Both the position numbers and the translations under genes were made by a program. The notes beneath the pieces are model-generated. The model was not told where the DNA came from. It worked only from the letters and a program-made list of their open reading frames with translations, and did no database searches. A DNA stretch of 64,000 bases from an uncultured Bacteriovoracaceae bacterium (GTDB taxonomy: Bacteria > Bdellovibrionota > Bacteriovoracia > Bacteriovoracales > Bacteriovoracaceae), in the NCBI GenBank assembly GCA_937952395.1, contig CALFYV010000090.1:434001-498000 (forward strand), in the 5' to 3' direction. Positions 16,901 to 24,748 of this stretch are shown piece after piece (within the stretch, counting starts at the first letter, position 1; each line of letters begins with the position of its first letter).

Positions 16901-17191
16901 CTAATTAGATTTAAACACTAAAACATCATTGATGTTTTCTGTTCTGATTTTATTTTGTTTAATCATGGACTTGAGTCTCTTTTTCAACATACGTGAAAAG
17001 TTGTTGACAGGACTCAAGAATCCATAACTCAAAACTTTATGTTCAATTTCGTAATAAATAAGTCCCTTTGGATTTTGATCTAGCACTTGTTTCACAACTA
17101 CTTCCAAGTTATCAGGGGCGGCAAGGCGATCCAATTCACCACTGATTTCTCGCAATTGTTGTGCTATTTCTCTGATTTTAGTTTTATTCAT
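16901..17191 (-). CDS. hypothetical winged-helix-like protein
   Basis: About 96 residues. An N-terminal helix (KIREIAQQLREISGELDRL) is followed by VVKQVLDQNPKGLIYYEIEHK and LKKRLKSMIKQNKI, which could be a winged helix. A start at 17203 (MSGQM) is equally possible in frame. Its start overlaps the upstream stop. DNA binding is only a suggestion. Confidence 0.55.
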   Translation of the reverse strand: MNKTKIREIAQQLREISGELDRLAAPDNLEVVVKQVLDQNPKGLIYYEIEHKVLSYGFLSPVNNFSRMLKKRLKSMIKQNKIRTENINDVLVFKSN

Positions 17192-17474
17192 TTGGCCACT
17201 CATTTATATTTGGACAGTCTTCCCCGTTGTGACACATTTCAATCAAATGGTTTTCTCGTTCCTGTGTCCATCGTGACCGGGTTCGCAAATACCAAATAGC
17301 CAGAGCATATTCATCTGTTAGATTGAATTCATCCCTGATAATCAAATATTCCTGAGTCCAACTGTCTTGTTGCCGATCCAAGAGAGTCTGAACCATCAAC
17401 ATAGTGCCGGGGTCGTTGACATCTTTTTGGTTAAAATCCATGACGCCATTTTGTTTATATTTTTTCAAGTCCAT
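17184..17474 (-). CDS. hypothetical protein
   Basis: A 96-residue, charged, aromatic-rich protein (WYLRTRSRWTQERENHL). It shares its first base with the stop of the gene upstream. Not recognised. Confidence 0.6.
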   Translation of the reverse strand: MDLKKYKQNGVMDFNQKDVNDPGTMLMVQTLLDRQQDSWTQEYLIIRDEFNLTDEYALAIWYLRTRSRWTQERENHLIEMCHNGEDCPNINEWPNE

Positions 17475-17791
17475 TACGGTGCAATTCCTTCGTTGTAATC
17501 GTATGTGTCGCCATCCTTCATTTTTTCAACCCAATCAAGATATGCTTGAGACGGTTTTCCAGTGACAAATCTATATGCTTCGTGACCGTTTTCCCACTTA
17601 GCCAGATTCAACTGAACAGGAGTCCCAAGCAAAACTCGGGCAGCTTGGTCCAACGCCCATTGCTTGTGATGGCTACCATCAATTTGACCATATGTGCCGA
17701 TAAATTCCAGCGCCCAATCAACGGCAGTATAACCTTCATATGGTGTTCCTTCATATGACGGCAACGGTTCTTCACCTAAATAACCTTTCAT
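17474..17791 (-). CDS. conserved hypothetical protein
   Basis: A 105-residue protein with AVDWALEFIGTYGQIDGSHHK, QAARVLLGTPV and YRFVTGKPSQAYLDWV. I recall this pattern from conserved phage and bacterial proteins of unknown function. Lies just downstream of the RuvB-like ATPase, with AGGAG before its ATG. Confidence 0.65.
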   Translation of the reverse strand: MKGYLGEEPLPSYEGTPYEGYTAVDWALEFIGTYGQIDGSHHKQWALDQAARVLLGTPVQLNLAKWENGHEAYRFVTGKPSQAYLDWVEKMKDGDTYDYNEGIAP

Positions 17792-17802
17792 TTTAATCTC
17801 CT

Positions 17803-18966
17803 TTAATTTTGATTTTTATGAAGTCGAGTTGACAGTGAAGTATTGCCAAAAGCGTCGGAATTAAAAGGAATATTACGCTTCTCCAACTCCTTCGCCCCGG
17901 CTTGAGTTAGACAATAGCCCTTGCTAGTAATTTTTACCAATGGCAGTTGGTCCGCAGTAGCAGACAACAGTGGGGGCATTACAAACTTAGTCAATTCAGC
18001 TTCTTTGCAACCAATCACGCCGCCGAGGTTAGATCGTGCAATTGGACCGTGACCCAGGGCCGACAACACCGACAATCGCTGATATGTCATGCCAAATTGG
18101 TCAATATGATTGTCTTCAGCGATACGAGCCGCAATGTTCTCCCAACTATCATCCAGCGCATCACTCTCTAGTCGCATTTCACGAGCAAACGCCAGAGCTT
18201 CACGAGGGACACGACCAGCATAACGAGCAACAATTTCACAAGTTTCCAAATCCCAATCAGGATTGTGAACCTGAATGATTTGTGCCATTTCTTCCTTTGT
18301 ATAAAGATTCAAATGAATCTTGCTGAAACGAGTGTCGAAGGCGCTGAACAAATCACCACGATCGGTTGTGGCAATAAGCCAACAAATAGCACTGGTGTCG
18401 ATATCCCAAGACGTGCCATCGGCGCCAGGAGCGATAAGACGAGCATCGTCCCACTCAGTAGCTTTCAACAATTCTTGCTCCACCTTTTTTGGCAAATTAT
18501 GCACTTCATCAATGAAAACGATACAAGGAGGGACGACAAGCTTGCCATCGCCCAACTCTTGCAGTTCCAAAGTAGGAAATTCTTCATCGTGCGATTCGAT
18601 ATTTTCCAAAGCTTTATTGATGGCAATTACAATGTCTGTAACAGTGTTGCAGGCATTGGCATCCACTTCAACAAAAGGAAGTCCAATTAGCTTGGCAAAC
18701 ATCTTGGCAAGCGTAGTTTTACCAGTAGACGCCGGGCCGAGAATGGCAAATGCCTGATCGCTGCAATCACGGTTGTATCGTGAAAATGCAATTTTAGCGG
18801 CTCGGCACAGCCTGCGAACCGCCGTAGGATTGCCAATAAAATTATAAAAAGGATTGTGCGGATTGCTAGGATCGGCCCACCAAGTGCGATCCTCATCAGT
18901 GGGACCGCTAGTGCTGGGATCAAAAAACCACAATTCAACTTGTCTTGGTATCTTTTCTAGCTGCAT
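17803..18966 (-). CDS. RuvB-like AAA+ ATPase
   Basis: A 387-residue ATPase. Walker A GPASTGKT lies at residues ~77-84, Walker B CIVFIDEVH near 150, sensor-1 LIATTDRG near 200, an arginine-finger region FDTRFSKIHL, and a C-terminal winged-helix region (LSALGHGPIARSNLGG). The order AAA+, lid, winged helix matches RuvB, the Holliday-junction motor. The family usually needs RuvA; no RuvA is visible here. Probable role in phage recombination or fork processing. It ends near GC-richer genes for a sigma factor and ParB-like protein. Confidence 0.75.
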   Translation of the reverse strand: MQLEKIPRQVELWFFDPSTSGPTDEDRTWWADPSNPHNPFYNFIGNPTAVRRLCRAAKIAFSRYNRDCSDQAFAILGPASTGKTTLAKMFAKLIGLPFVEVDANACNTVTDIVIAINKALENIESHDEEFPTLELQELGDGKLVVPPCIVFIDEVHNLPKKVEQELLKATEWDDARLIAPGADGTSWDIDTSAICWLIATTDRGDLFSAFDTRFSKIHLNLYTKEEMAQIIQVHNPDWDLETCEIVARYAGRVPREALAFAREMRLESDALDDSWENIAARIAEDNHIDQFGMTYQRLSVLSALGHGPIARSNLGGVIGCKEAELTKFVMPPLLSATADQLPLVKITSKGYCLTQAGAKELEKRNIPFNSDAFGNTSLSTRLHKNQN

Positions 18967-18978
18967 TATTTGCTTTCC

Positions 18979-19407
18979 TCAATCATTGTCATGCTCTTCT
19001 TGAGCATCTTTTTGAGTCAAATGGACTTCTGCACGATATAGTTCAGGTCGTTTGCCTATGATAGCATCGGCCATTACTTCCTGTTGTGTATCGCAACGTC
19101 CTTTAACTTGAAGCGAATAATCGACCCTTTTGACTTTCCACGGTTGTCGATATTGGTCATAATTATATCTTTCAGGCTCTTCAGTTTGATTGCCTCTCAA
19201 AGTGCTGACATAGACATTTGAACCTACGTCTGGCACATGGCCGATGGTCGAAATTGGCTCCAAAGGAGCATCAAAGTAAAAAGTAATTCTCATCCCCTTC
19301 GGAGCATTATAAACATTAGCAATAATCATTGCCAATGCCCCCTCGGGGGTTGAACCAAACGGCTCAATTTTCTTGAGAGCGTTTTCTACTTGTTTCCAGT
19401 CCATCAT
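18979..19407 (-). CDS. hypothetical protein
   Basis: A 142-residue protein with a beta-rich middle (MRITFYFDAPLEPI, NVYVSTLRG) and a charged C-terminus. The ATG at 19407 is preceded by AGGAG, and just upstream lies the first copy of the 15-bp intergenic motif. A second methionine at 19404 is equally close. Unknown function. Confidence 0.65.
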   Translation of the reverse strand: MMDWKQVENALKKIEPFGSTPEGALAMIIANVYNAPKGMRITFYFDAPLEPISTIGHVPDVGSNVYVSTLRGNQTEEPERYNYDQYRQPWKVKRVDYSLQVKGRCDTQQEVMADAIIGKRPELYRAEVHLTQKDAQEEHDND

Positions 19408-19417
19408 ATTCTCCTGT

Positions 19418-19432
19418 TGTACAACTAAACTT
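19418..19432 (-). promoter_or_regulatory. 15-bp intergenic motif, copy 1
   Basis: AAGTTTAGTTGTACA on the minus strand, extended to the palindrome GTTGTACAAC. It lies 11 bases before the ATG at 19407, with only the ribosome site between, and overlaps the stop of the small gene at 19431. Too close to the start codon to be a minus-10 box for this gene. Confidence 0.7.
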
Positions 19433-19592
19433 AAGCCTCGATAGTGTTCAAGACATGCCAGCCTGGGTAGTTTATCTTGACCCAGTATTTTAACTGGATT
19501 TTGCTCATAGCCAGTGGCAGCGTAAGATTAACCCGACTATTGGTTGAATAGCGAATTAATCGCACCCTTGTAAACAAAACTTCGGGCTTCAT
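19431..19592 (-). CDS. 53-residue protein, paralogue of 23141 gene
   Basis: A short gene read directly from the sequence: ATG at 19592 after AGAGGCG, TAA at 19431. The product begins MKPEVLFTRVRLIRYS and ends LKYWVKINYPGWHVLNTIEA. The C-terminal half aligns with the 59-residue gene at 23141-23320 (shared LPxxM, RW/YWV-x-INY-x-GW). Conservation between the two, their ribosome sites and the shared downstream motif make both real genes. Function unknown. Confidence 0.75.
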   Translation of the reverse strand: MKPEVLFTRVRLIRYSTNSRVNLTLPLAMSKIQLKYWVKINYPGWHVLNTIEA

Positions 19593-19600
19593 TTTCGCCT

Positions 19601-20269
19601 CTAGGCTGCGGTTTTTCTGCTGAGAATCTTTTTAATTTCCTTGATAACTTCCGAGGGGTTATCGGTGGCACTATTGGCAACTTCCATAATAGATTCAATT
19701 TTCTGCCAAAGCAGAGCTTCTTTCGACTCTTCCTTGGTCATTGACGGCAGAGAAAGATCAATAGCTTCCAAATTCTTAGGATTAGGCTTGTTAGTGCCTC
19801 TCAATACTTGATACTCATACAAATGAGACGCATTTGTCTCATAAGGCTCGCCCTCAAGCACCTTCTTAGCAGAATAAGGAAGATACACTTCTCCATTTCG
19901 GTTTCGCCGGGGCAGATCATGACTATACCAATCACCAACCAAGGCAATTGGTTTTAGAATGCACTTGCCAGCTTCAACCACAATGCAACGAACATATTGC
20001 CCAAACCCATGCTCGACATGAACAATTTGATTAGCCTTCAAATTAAGGCGAGCCCAATCAGCCAATTCTTTATCATGGCGATTCCAGAATGCATCATTGG
20101 CGAGCGCACCTTCAATTTCTTCGGTAGAGAAAACTTTTAATGCGCCGGCATAATCGCAATCATTTTTAATTTTACATTGCCAACACCCTTTTCCTCGTGG
20201 AGCAATAACAGTCCACAGCGGATTGGCGTCAGCATATGACCAGTGAAACGTAGTGCCAATTTCAACCAT
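19601..20269 (-). CDS. hypothetical protein
   Basis: A 222-residue protein starting MVEIGTTFHW. The ATG at 20269 has GGAGG twelve bases upstream; an in-frame TTG at 20299 lies inside the 15-bp motif and is rejected. A region VHVEHGFGQYVRCIVV resembles a KOW-type small barrel. The C-terminus is helical (ESIMEVANSATDNPSEVIKEI). Ends with TAG. No family recognised. Confidence 0.65.
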   Translation of the reverse strand: MVEIGTTFHWSYADANPLWTVIAPRGKGCWQCKIKNDCDYAGALKVFSTEEIEGALANDAFWNRHDKELADWARLNLKANQIVHVEHGFGQYVRCIVVEAGKCILKPIALVGDWYSHDLPRRNRNGEVYLPYSAKKVLEGEPYETNASHLYEYQVLRGTNKPNPKNLEAIDLSLPSMTKEESKEALLWQKIESIMEVANSATDNPSEVIKEIKKILSRKTAA

Positions 20270-20292
20270 TTGAATAACCTCCGCTGTTATGT

Positions 20293-20307
20293 TGTACAAC
20301 TAAACTT
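20293..20307 (-). promoter_or_regulatory. 15-bp intergenic motif, copy 2
   Basis: Identical to copy 1 including the GTTGTACAAC palindrome. It contains the TAG stop of the gene at 20300 and precedes the ATG at 20269 by 24 bases. Confidence 0.7.
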
Positions 20308-20614
20308 GCTTGCGTCGGAGACGTTGTTCAACATTTTGGGCAAGTTGAATAGAAGTTTTTACCTCAAACTCTACATCTTCCCAAGAACACCCAATATCCT
20401 CGCCAGTGTAATCGTGATAAAAACTGCCCAGGGCAACTTTTCTTCGCACAGAATTTAGAATTCGTTTAATCGAAGGCAATCGGCCTGTATAAAACAAACC
20501 AAAATATCGACTGTGGCCGTGGCCTTTAGTTGGAAAACAGCCCAGTTCAATTGTTTTGCAAGTTTCACTGGCAATTTCGTGATAATCACCAAAATGTTTT
20601 ACTCGAAAAGACAT
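20300..20614 (-). CDS. hypothetical protein
   Basis: A 104-residue basic protein (HGHSRYFGLFYTGRLPSIKR; end RLRRKQV). Its stop is part of motif copy 2. It follows the sigma factor gene by 35 bases, where TTATGCTGCTATTGATTTA is repeated in near-tandem form at the sigma factor 3' end. Function unknown. Confidence 0.65.
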   Translation of the reverse strand: MSFRVKHFGDYHEIASETCKTIELGCFPTKGHGHSRYFGLFYTGRLPSIKRILNSVRRKVALGSFYHDYTGEDIGCSWEDVEFEVKTSIQLAQNVEQRLRRKQV

Positions 20615-20649
20615 TTGATTTCTCCTTATGCTGCTATTGATTTAGCATG

Positions 20650-21642
20650 TTATGCTGCTATTGATTTACCATGTGCCAATTTGATTCGCTCAAGAATCCG
20701 ATTCAGAGCGATACGAGGGGCACGGCGAGAATAAGGCTCGCCAGTTTCCGGGTTAATATGATTTTTGGCAACTTCTGTTTGCCAGCCACGGCTACCCGCA
20801 GGAGCAGCCAGATAAGCTTGCAATACAGCACGTTCCCAATCACTCATTTCAATATCGGTAAGAACGGCAACATCAAGATCGGAAGACGATTCCGGCTCGG
20901 TGACGCCATAAATTCCGCTGTCGTCAGAAAAATCTTCGTCCTGATCGTTAACAAACAATTCCGAATGTTTAATGACCTTGGCTTTCATATCCTTGACAGT
21001 TGAAATTTCCTTTTCATTTAGCTTCAATTTCTTTGCCACTTCTTCAAAAGTGGCAGGCCGACCAAACTTTGTGCTCAAAGCCTTGGTGGTTCTGTTGACC
21101 AAGGTAATCAACTTAATGCTGTTTTGCGACAAAGGACAAAGCGGCCTGTTTTCATTTACACTTTTCAAGATGCGGTGTTTGATAGCCCAAACAGCATAAG
21201 TAATGAATTTTACATCCAAGTTGGTATAGCCATAGATAGCATCCGATACAGCCATCGAGGCTTCGTTGTAAAAATCACCAAACGACAATCCAGTGTTGTG
21301 AGGCAACTTTGTCCATTTGTCGGCTTGCTCGAACATCAGCTTGCCAAGGCTGCACATTAGCGGCCACTCAATGTCACGCACTGCTTGGATTTTTGCCAAC
21401 TTATCTTTGGAAACCGGAACCTTGTGAACATACACAGTGCCCTTGCTGGTTTCTTTAATCGCCTTGAACAGAGCGATGCGAAGCTTGGCCTTGGAATATT
21501 TGCCTGTGATTTTTCGCTTAACCGCTTCGTGCAATTCGGCCAAAACCACGTTGCCCTCAGCCATAATTTCTTCCCACCCTCGTTTTTGGTCGGCGTCAGC
21601 ATCCGTGTGGGGAATCAATTGAAAATCTGCATCGTATGACAT
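20650..21642 (-). CDS. sigma-70 family RNA polymerase sigma factor
   Basis: A 330-residue protein starting at ATG 21642 after AAGGAG. Region 2: SFGDFYNEASMAVSDAIYGY followed by VKFITYAVWAIKHRIL. Region 3: LSQNSIKLITLVNRTTKAL and PATFEEVAKKLKLNEKEIST. Region 4: MSDWERAVLQAYLAAP and a final basic helix NRILERIKLAHG. These are the core-binding and promoter-binding parts of sigma-70 proteins. It probably redirects host RNA polymerase to phage promoters, the ATAAATA/CTAAATA boxes or the AAGTTTAGTTGTACA motif being candidate targets. Confidence 0.82.
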   Translation of the reverse strand: MSYDADFQLIPHTDADADQKRGWEEIMAEGNVVLAELHEAVKRKITGKYSKAKLRIALFKAIKETSKGTVYVHKVPVSKDKLAKIQAVRDIEWPLMCSLGKLMFEQADKWTKLPHNTGLSFGDFYNEASMAVSDAIYGYTNLDVKFITYAVWAIKHRILKSVNENRPLCPLSQNSIKLITLVNRTTKALSTKFGRPATFEEVAKKLKLNEKEISTVKDMKAKVIKHSELFVNDQDEDFSDDSGIYGVTEPESSSDLDVAVLTDIEMSDWERAVLQAYLAAPAGSRGWQTEVAKNHINPETGEPYSRRAPRIALNRILERIKLAHGKSIAA

Positions 21643-21661
21643 ATATTTCTCCTTAGAATAA

Positions 21662-21709
21662 AAGTAAAAATTACAGCTATCAAAAAGGCCAGTGCTGTAA
21701 TTTTTACTT
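21662..21709 (-). terminator. 16-bp perfect inverted repeat between parB-like and sigma genes
   Basis: AAGTAAAAATTACAGC (21662-21677) and its exact complement (21694-21709) flank a 16-base loop. On the minus strand the stem ends in TTTTTACTTTTATTC. It overlaps the stop of the ParB-like gene and precedes the sigma factor gene. It could terminate or attenuate transcription, or stabilise the 3' end. AT-rich, so not a strong intrinsic terminator. Confidence 0.55.
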
Positions 21710-22663
21710 ACGATTTTCTTGTTTAGACTGCTCGGCAAGCCGCTTGTCTGAATCCTTTGTAGCAACGGAATAAGTGGTATTCATCACCGTCGCCAACGCT
21801 CGAAGGAATCCTTTCTTTTCATTTTCGTCCATTTGCTTATTGCGAGTGTCGTCAAACAACTGCTGACACTCTCGCAAAGTCAAAACTCGCTGACGATTGG
21901 CCTTTTTGTTCGGAATTTCCGAATCATCGGCCTTGCCCATTTTGATCGCCAAAGCCTTGCGAATGGCATTGGTGATATTCACCCGGCCGCCGCAGGCAAT
22001 GCGATTCTTGTCACGATCCGGCAAGTAAACCAGAGCATGACGACCACGAGCAAACTGGTAATCAACGCCAAGATGGGCGGCAATTTCCTTTAGTTTCCAA
22101 TTCTTGCCGGTTTGAGGATTAATTTGATGACGGTATTCGTCGATCACAAAACCCCATTCCAAATCATTCATCGGGAGACGATTGGCATTTTCGGCTACGG
22201 CCAAACTGTGGGCTTCCGACAATCGCATCGAATCCTTCACTTGTGCGCCAATGCTGGCGGGGTCGCCATGCTTGGCATGATTGTAAGCCGCCGCCAGAAC
22301 ACGACGTTCTCCAACCACGACCCCATAATGACGAACGTATGCAGTCTCACCAGTTTCAGCAACCGTCCCGGCCTTGACACGAAACGACCGCAACAGAATC
22401 GGCTGAATCTCCGCATGCCGACGACTCTCGGCCAGAGAAACCAAACTCTCCGGGCTGCCATCGTTCTCATACGTCTCAACCAGAGAAACAAACTTCTCCT
22501 TATTGGCGGGATCGTCACTCAATGCCAATTCTTGGATGAGTCGGATAGTGTTATAACCTTCATAACCCTCTTCACTCAGAGCCGCAAGCAGTTTCAGTGC
22601 GGGATTACGAGGATTATGGGAAGTGGTAATCTTGCTCAGAGGAATCGACACGACGTTACTCAT
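21704..22663 (-). CDS. ParB/Spo0J-like protein
   Basis: A 319-residue protein. The N-terminus SIPLSKITTSHNPR and the later VVVGERRVLAAAYNHA match the ParB N-terminal domain (GERR box that binds and hydrolyses CTP in chromosomal ParB). AVAENANRLPMNDLEWG matches the conserved E-N-x-x-R segment, and LKEIAAHLGVDYQFARGRHAL is the helix-turn-helix. It may act in genome segregation, replication control or transcription. The iteron-like repeat at 25881 is a candidate target. No ParA is visible in the window. Confidence 0.82.
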   Translation of the reverse strand: MSNVVSIPLSKITTSHNPRNPALKLLAALSEEGYEGYNTIRLIQELALSDDPANKEKFVSLVETYENDGSPESLVSLAESRRHAEIQPILLRSFRVKAGTVAETGETAYVRHYGVVVGERRVLAAAYNHAKHGDPASIGAQVKDSMRLSEAHSLAVAENANRLPMNDLEWGFVIDEYRHQINPQTGKNWKLKEIAAHLGVDYQFARGRHALVYLPDRDKNRIACGGRVNITNAIRKALAIKMGKADDSEIPNKKANRQRVLTLRECQQLFDDTRNKQMDENEKKGFLRALATVMNTTYSVATKDSDKRLAEQSKQENRK

Positions 22664-22712
22664 CTTAAATCTCCTGTGTTATGAAATTTATTGGTTCGAT
22701 ACAACAAACCAG

Positions 22713-22727
22713 TGTACAACTAAACTT
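22713..22727 (-). promoter_or_regulatory. 15-bp intergenic motif, copy 3
   Basis: AAGTTTAGTTGTACA on the minus strand, 50 bases before the ParB-like ATG at 22663 and just after the 30-residue gene at 22745. Confidence 0.7.
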
Positions 22728-22744
22728 GATTTGGCAAAGTGCCC

Positions 22745-22837
22745 CTAACCTTCATTTCGCAACACTAAAACTTCAACGTGACCAGCCTGATTGGCAAATC
22801 GAACGATATCTCGTGCTTTACAGTCTAGTAGTTTCAT
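22745..22837 (-). CDS. 30-residue small protein
   Basis: ATG at 22837 follows AAAGGAG and reads MKLLDCKARDIVRFANQ ... VLVLRNEG before TAG at 22745. The strong ribosome site and position between motif copies 3 and 4 favour a real small gene. A second frame on the same strand (stop at 22818) reads RQVLWRANSAGKKEAHDGER but has no ATG. The product is unknown. Confidence 0.5.
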   Translation of the reverse strand: MKLLDCKARDIVRFANQAGHVEVLVLRNEG

Positions 22838-23133
22838 GTTTAATCTCCTTTGGATTTAAAACACACAGATTATGCCCAATCCGTTCTCCATCATGAGCCT
22901 CTTTTTTCCCAGCAGAGTTCGCTCTCCACAATACTTGCCTTAAACGGTCTTGATTGCGAGTGACGGCTATTTGCTTTGTTGGGAAGAATCAGCAAGGACA
23001 CAAATCGCAAATAACTGCTTGGCTTCGCTAGCTATTTACATTTTCTCTTAATTTAAGTCATCAAGTTTTGCCAAAACTATTCAGGCAAGAGATCATTTGT
23101 CTTACTTGCAGCCCTGTGTGATTGTCTTATCAG
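22838..23133. other. intergenic stretch without a confirmed gene
   Basis: About 300 bases between the 30-residue gene and motif copy 4. The minus strand has a 51-codon frame from a TGA near 23003 down to 22818 with protein-like content (KQIAVTRNQDRLRQVLW) but no ATG, only an internal TTG. It may be a decayed or frameshifted small gene. Otherwise I see nothing. Confidence 0.4.
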
Positions 23134-23148
23134 TGTACAACTAAACTT
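23134..23148 (-). promoter_or_regulatory. 15-bp intergenic motif, copy 4
   Basis: AAGTTTAGTTGTACA on the minus strand. The TAG in the motif is the stop codon of the 59-residue gene at 23141. Confidence 0.7.
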
Positions 23149-23320
23149 CAAAAACCTTGACGATGAACCATCCAAAATAGTTAATGGACACCCATCGAGA
23201 GAGTTCATAGGCAGTCATATAAAAAGGAAGATCGATAGCCAATTTACTTCTGCAATCGATGGTTATACACCGTTCTAATTCAATGCTTTGAAACAATATT
23301 TGTTCTTTAGATTCTTCCAT
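23141..23320 (-). CDS. 59-residue protein, paralogue of 19431 gene
   Basis: ATG at 23320, TAG at 23141. The product begins MEESKEQILFQSIELERC and ends LSRWVSINYFGWFIVKVFEV. It shares LPxxM, W-V-x-INY-x-GW with the 53-residue protein at 19431. Both end next to the same 15-bp motif, pointing to duplication of a gene-plus-motif unit. Function unknown. Confidence 0.75.
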   Translation of the reverse strand: MEESKEQILFQSIELERCITIDCRSKLAIDLPFYMTAYELSRWVSINYFGWFIVKVFEV

Positions 23321-23324
23321 ATTT

Positions 23325-23771
23325 TTACCTGTGATAATTATATTTCTGATGCCTTCGGTCTTTCAAATGAGCAATTTCTTCTTCACTCATTTCCTTGATT
23401 TCAAACCAATGTTGACATAATCTGCCAATGGTTAGAAGATTATCTTCATATTTTAGAAGAAAACTGCGAACGCCATCGGTTCGCCAGCAACTATCGTGAT
23501 AGGAAAGCACTTCCCAATCATTTTCTCCTTCAACATAATCTTCATCTTCGATACCAGCCACACACCAGCGATCACGAGTATAAACGCCAATGTAATTATG
23601 TTCTGCGAAGATCAATAGTTCTCGATAACGATACCCAACTTCGTTATCATGATCAATCGAAGTATGAAACTGAATCCACATCGCCTTAGGCGTTTCTTGT
23701 TCGGCCTGATTCCTTCCAACTTGGTGTTCAAAGGTATCGGTAATAATATTTTCTAAAATATAAACAAGCAT
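23325..23771 (-). CDS. hypothetical protein
   Basis: A 148-residue protein with an acidic, tryptophan-rich centre (DRWCVAGIEDEDYVEGENDW) and a basic tail (KDRRHQKYNYHR). The ATG at 23771 follows AAGGGA and the stop of the upstream gene by one base. Not recognised. Confidence 0.65.
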   Translation of the reverse strand: MLVYILENIITDTFEHQVGRNQAEQETPKAMWIQFHTSIDHDNEVGYRYRELLIFAEHNYIGVYTRDRWCVAGIEDEDYVEGENDWEVLSYHDSCWRTDGVRSFLLKYEDNLLTIGRLCQHWFEIKEMSEEEIAHLKDRRHQKYNYHR

Positions 23772-23772
23772 A

Positions 23773-23976
23773 TTATCCCTTTTCCTCATAAGAAATTTCT
23801 ACATCATTTGCCGCAATTTGCTTTACATCTAGCTTTTCGTTACCAATGCCGCTAAAATGTAAATAAATTTTGTTTAATGGGTTGCTCGAAACGTGGAGCC
23901 ACACACCGTTATTAAATTTAATACTAACTACATGCGCAGAGAATGTAGCCTCGGCTATATGGGGCTCGGCAGTCAT
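23773..23976 (-). CDS. hypothetical protein
   Basis: A 67-residue, beta-rich protein (ATFSAHVVSIKFNNGVWLHV). It starts one base after the gene upstream. Function unknown. Confidence 0.6.
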   Translation of the reverse strand: MTAEPHIAEATFSAHVVSIKFNNGVWLHVSSNPLNKIYLHFSGIGNEKLDVKQIAANDVEISYEEKG

Positions 23977-23977
23977 A

Positions 23978-24217
23978 TTAAGCTCCTATTTTTTTAATTT
24001 CGTTTTCCACTGCTTCGCTATCAAGCCAATCCATGACTTCTTGTGGAAGTTCTACTTCGTCACACACACCCTCATTGATGCAGCACCAATAAGTGCTATA
24101 ATTGTTTCGATATTTCACCATTGCAGGTGTTCCGGCACCAGGATCATCAGGAAACACCTGAGCTTGGTCTAAGATTAGAATGGCGCCTTTAGGTCCGTGC
24201 AGTGTTTTCTTGATCAT
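23978..24217 (-). CDS. hypothetical protein
   Basis: A 79-residue protein. The ATG at 24217, with AGGAC before it, is chosen over an in-frame codon at 24250 that would lie deeper inside the membrane-protein gene. Contains two near-adjacent cysteine pairs (WCC, GVC). Unknown. Confidence 0.6.
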   Translation of the reverse strand: MIKKTLHGPKGAILILDQAQVFPDDPGAGTPAMVKYRNNYSTYWCCINEGVCDEVELPQEVMDWLDSEAVENEIKKIGA

Positions 24218-24512
24218 TTTGTTTGTCCTTTTTTGGACTGGCCCATTCAAATGATTTATAAATCATAAGAAAAAGCAAAACCAACTCTCCACAAAGGGTA
24301 GCTAATCCAAAGGTGAAACCAATGGCTTCTTCTATTCCACCATTTGGTCCAATGACTAAGCACTCTTGTGTAAAAAGCCAAATTGGGGCCAAAGCCACTT
24401 TCAAGTATGCTGTCCAGAACACATCGAACCAAGAAAACATTTTAAGGTGTTCTACAACGAGAGTGAAAACTCCGACCCAGAATGTAAGAACTAAAATTTG
24501 CCGAATGTTCAT
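24189..24512 (-). CDS. membrane protein, paralogue of the 58351 gene
   Basis: A 107-residue protein with three hydrophobic segments: IRQILVLTFWVGVFTLVVE, YLKVALAPIWLF and FTFGLATLCGELVLLFLMIY. It matches the frameshift-corrected product at 58351-58654 through LFxxF/FDVF, (V/M)ALxPxWxFT and a final KSFEWAS/QALKWGS. A charged tail (KKDKQNDQENTART) overlaps the next gene. Function unknown. Confidence 0.7.
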   Translation of the reverse strand: MNIRQILVLTFWVGVFTLVVEHLKMFSWFDVFWTAYLKVALAPIWLFTQECLVIGPNGGIEEAIGFTFGLATLCGELVLLFLMIYKSFEWASPKKDKQNDQENTART

Positions 24513-24513
24513 A

Positions 24514-24723
24514 TCAATATCCTCTTCGATTCAATTCTCGCTGAGCGTAAGCTCTGGCAATCTTGACGCCTAGCTTTTTCTTAAGCCTAAGAGCTTCAGT
24601 TTGACAGATTTCATCCCACAATTCTCTATAGAAGGCATTCCACGAACCGCCCTCGGCAAATTCCATAAGAGCTTCACGAGACGAAGTGTTTTCAAAGAAA
24701 GTGTCCCAATTAACTTGCAACAT
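24514..24723 (-). CDS. hypothetical protein
   Basis: A 69-residue helical, charged protein ending KIARAYAQRELNRRGY. Followed directly by the membrane-protein gene; divergent from the plus-strand gene at 24749. Unknown. Confidence 0.6.
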   Translation of the reverse strand: MLQVNWDTFFENTSSREALMEFAEGGSWNAFYRELWDEICQTEALRLKKKLGVKIARAYAQRELNRRGY

Positions 24724-24748
24724 TGCTACCTCCTGTCATAGATATTAT

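Noticed and set aside
18265..18757. Long plus-strand frames opposite the RuvB-like gene
   Set aside because: Antisense to a gene with intact Walker motifs; no domains or ribosome sites.
19418..19432. 15-bp motif as a minus-10 promoter box
   Set aside because: It lies 11 bases from the ATG with the ribosome site in between, leaving no room for a start site and leader.
20270..20299. N-terminal extension of the 19601 gene from TTG 20299
   Set aside because: The extra ten residues are encoded by the 15-bp motif and leader; a GGAGG-backed ATG exists at 20269.
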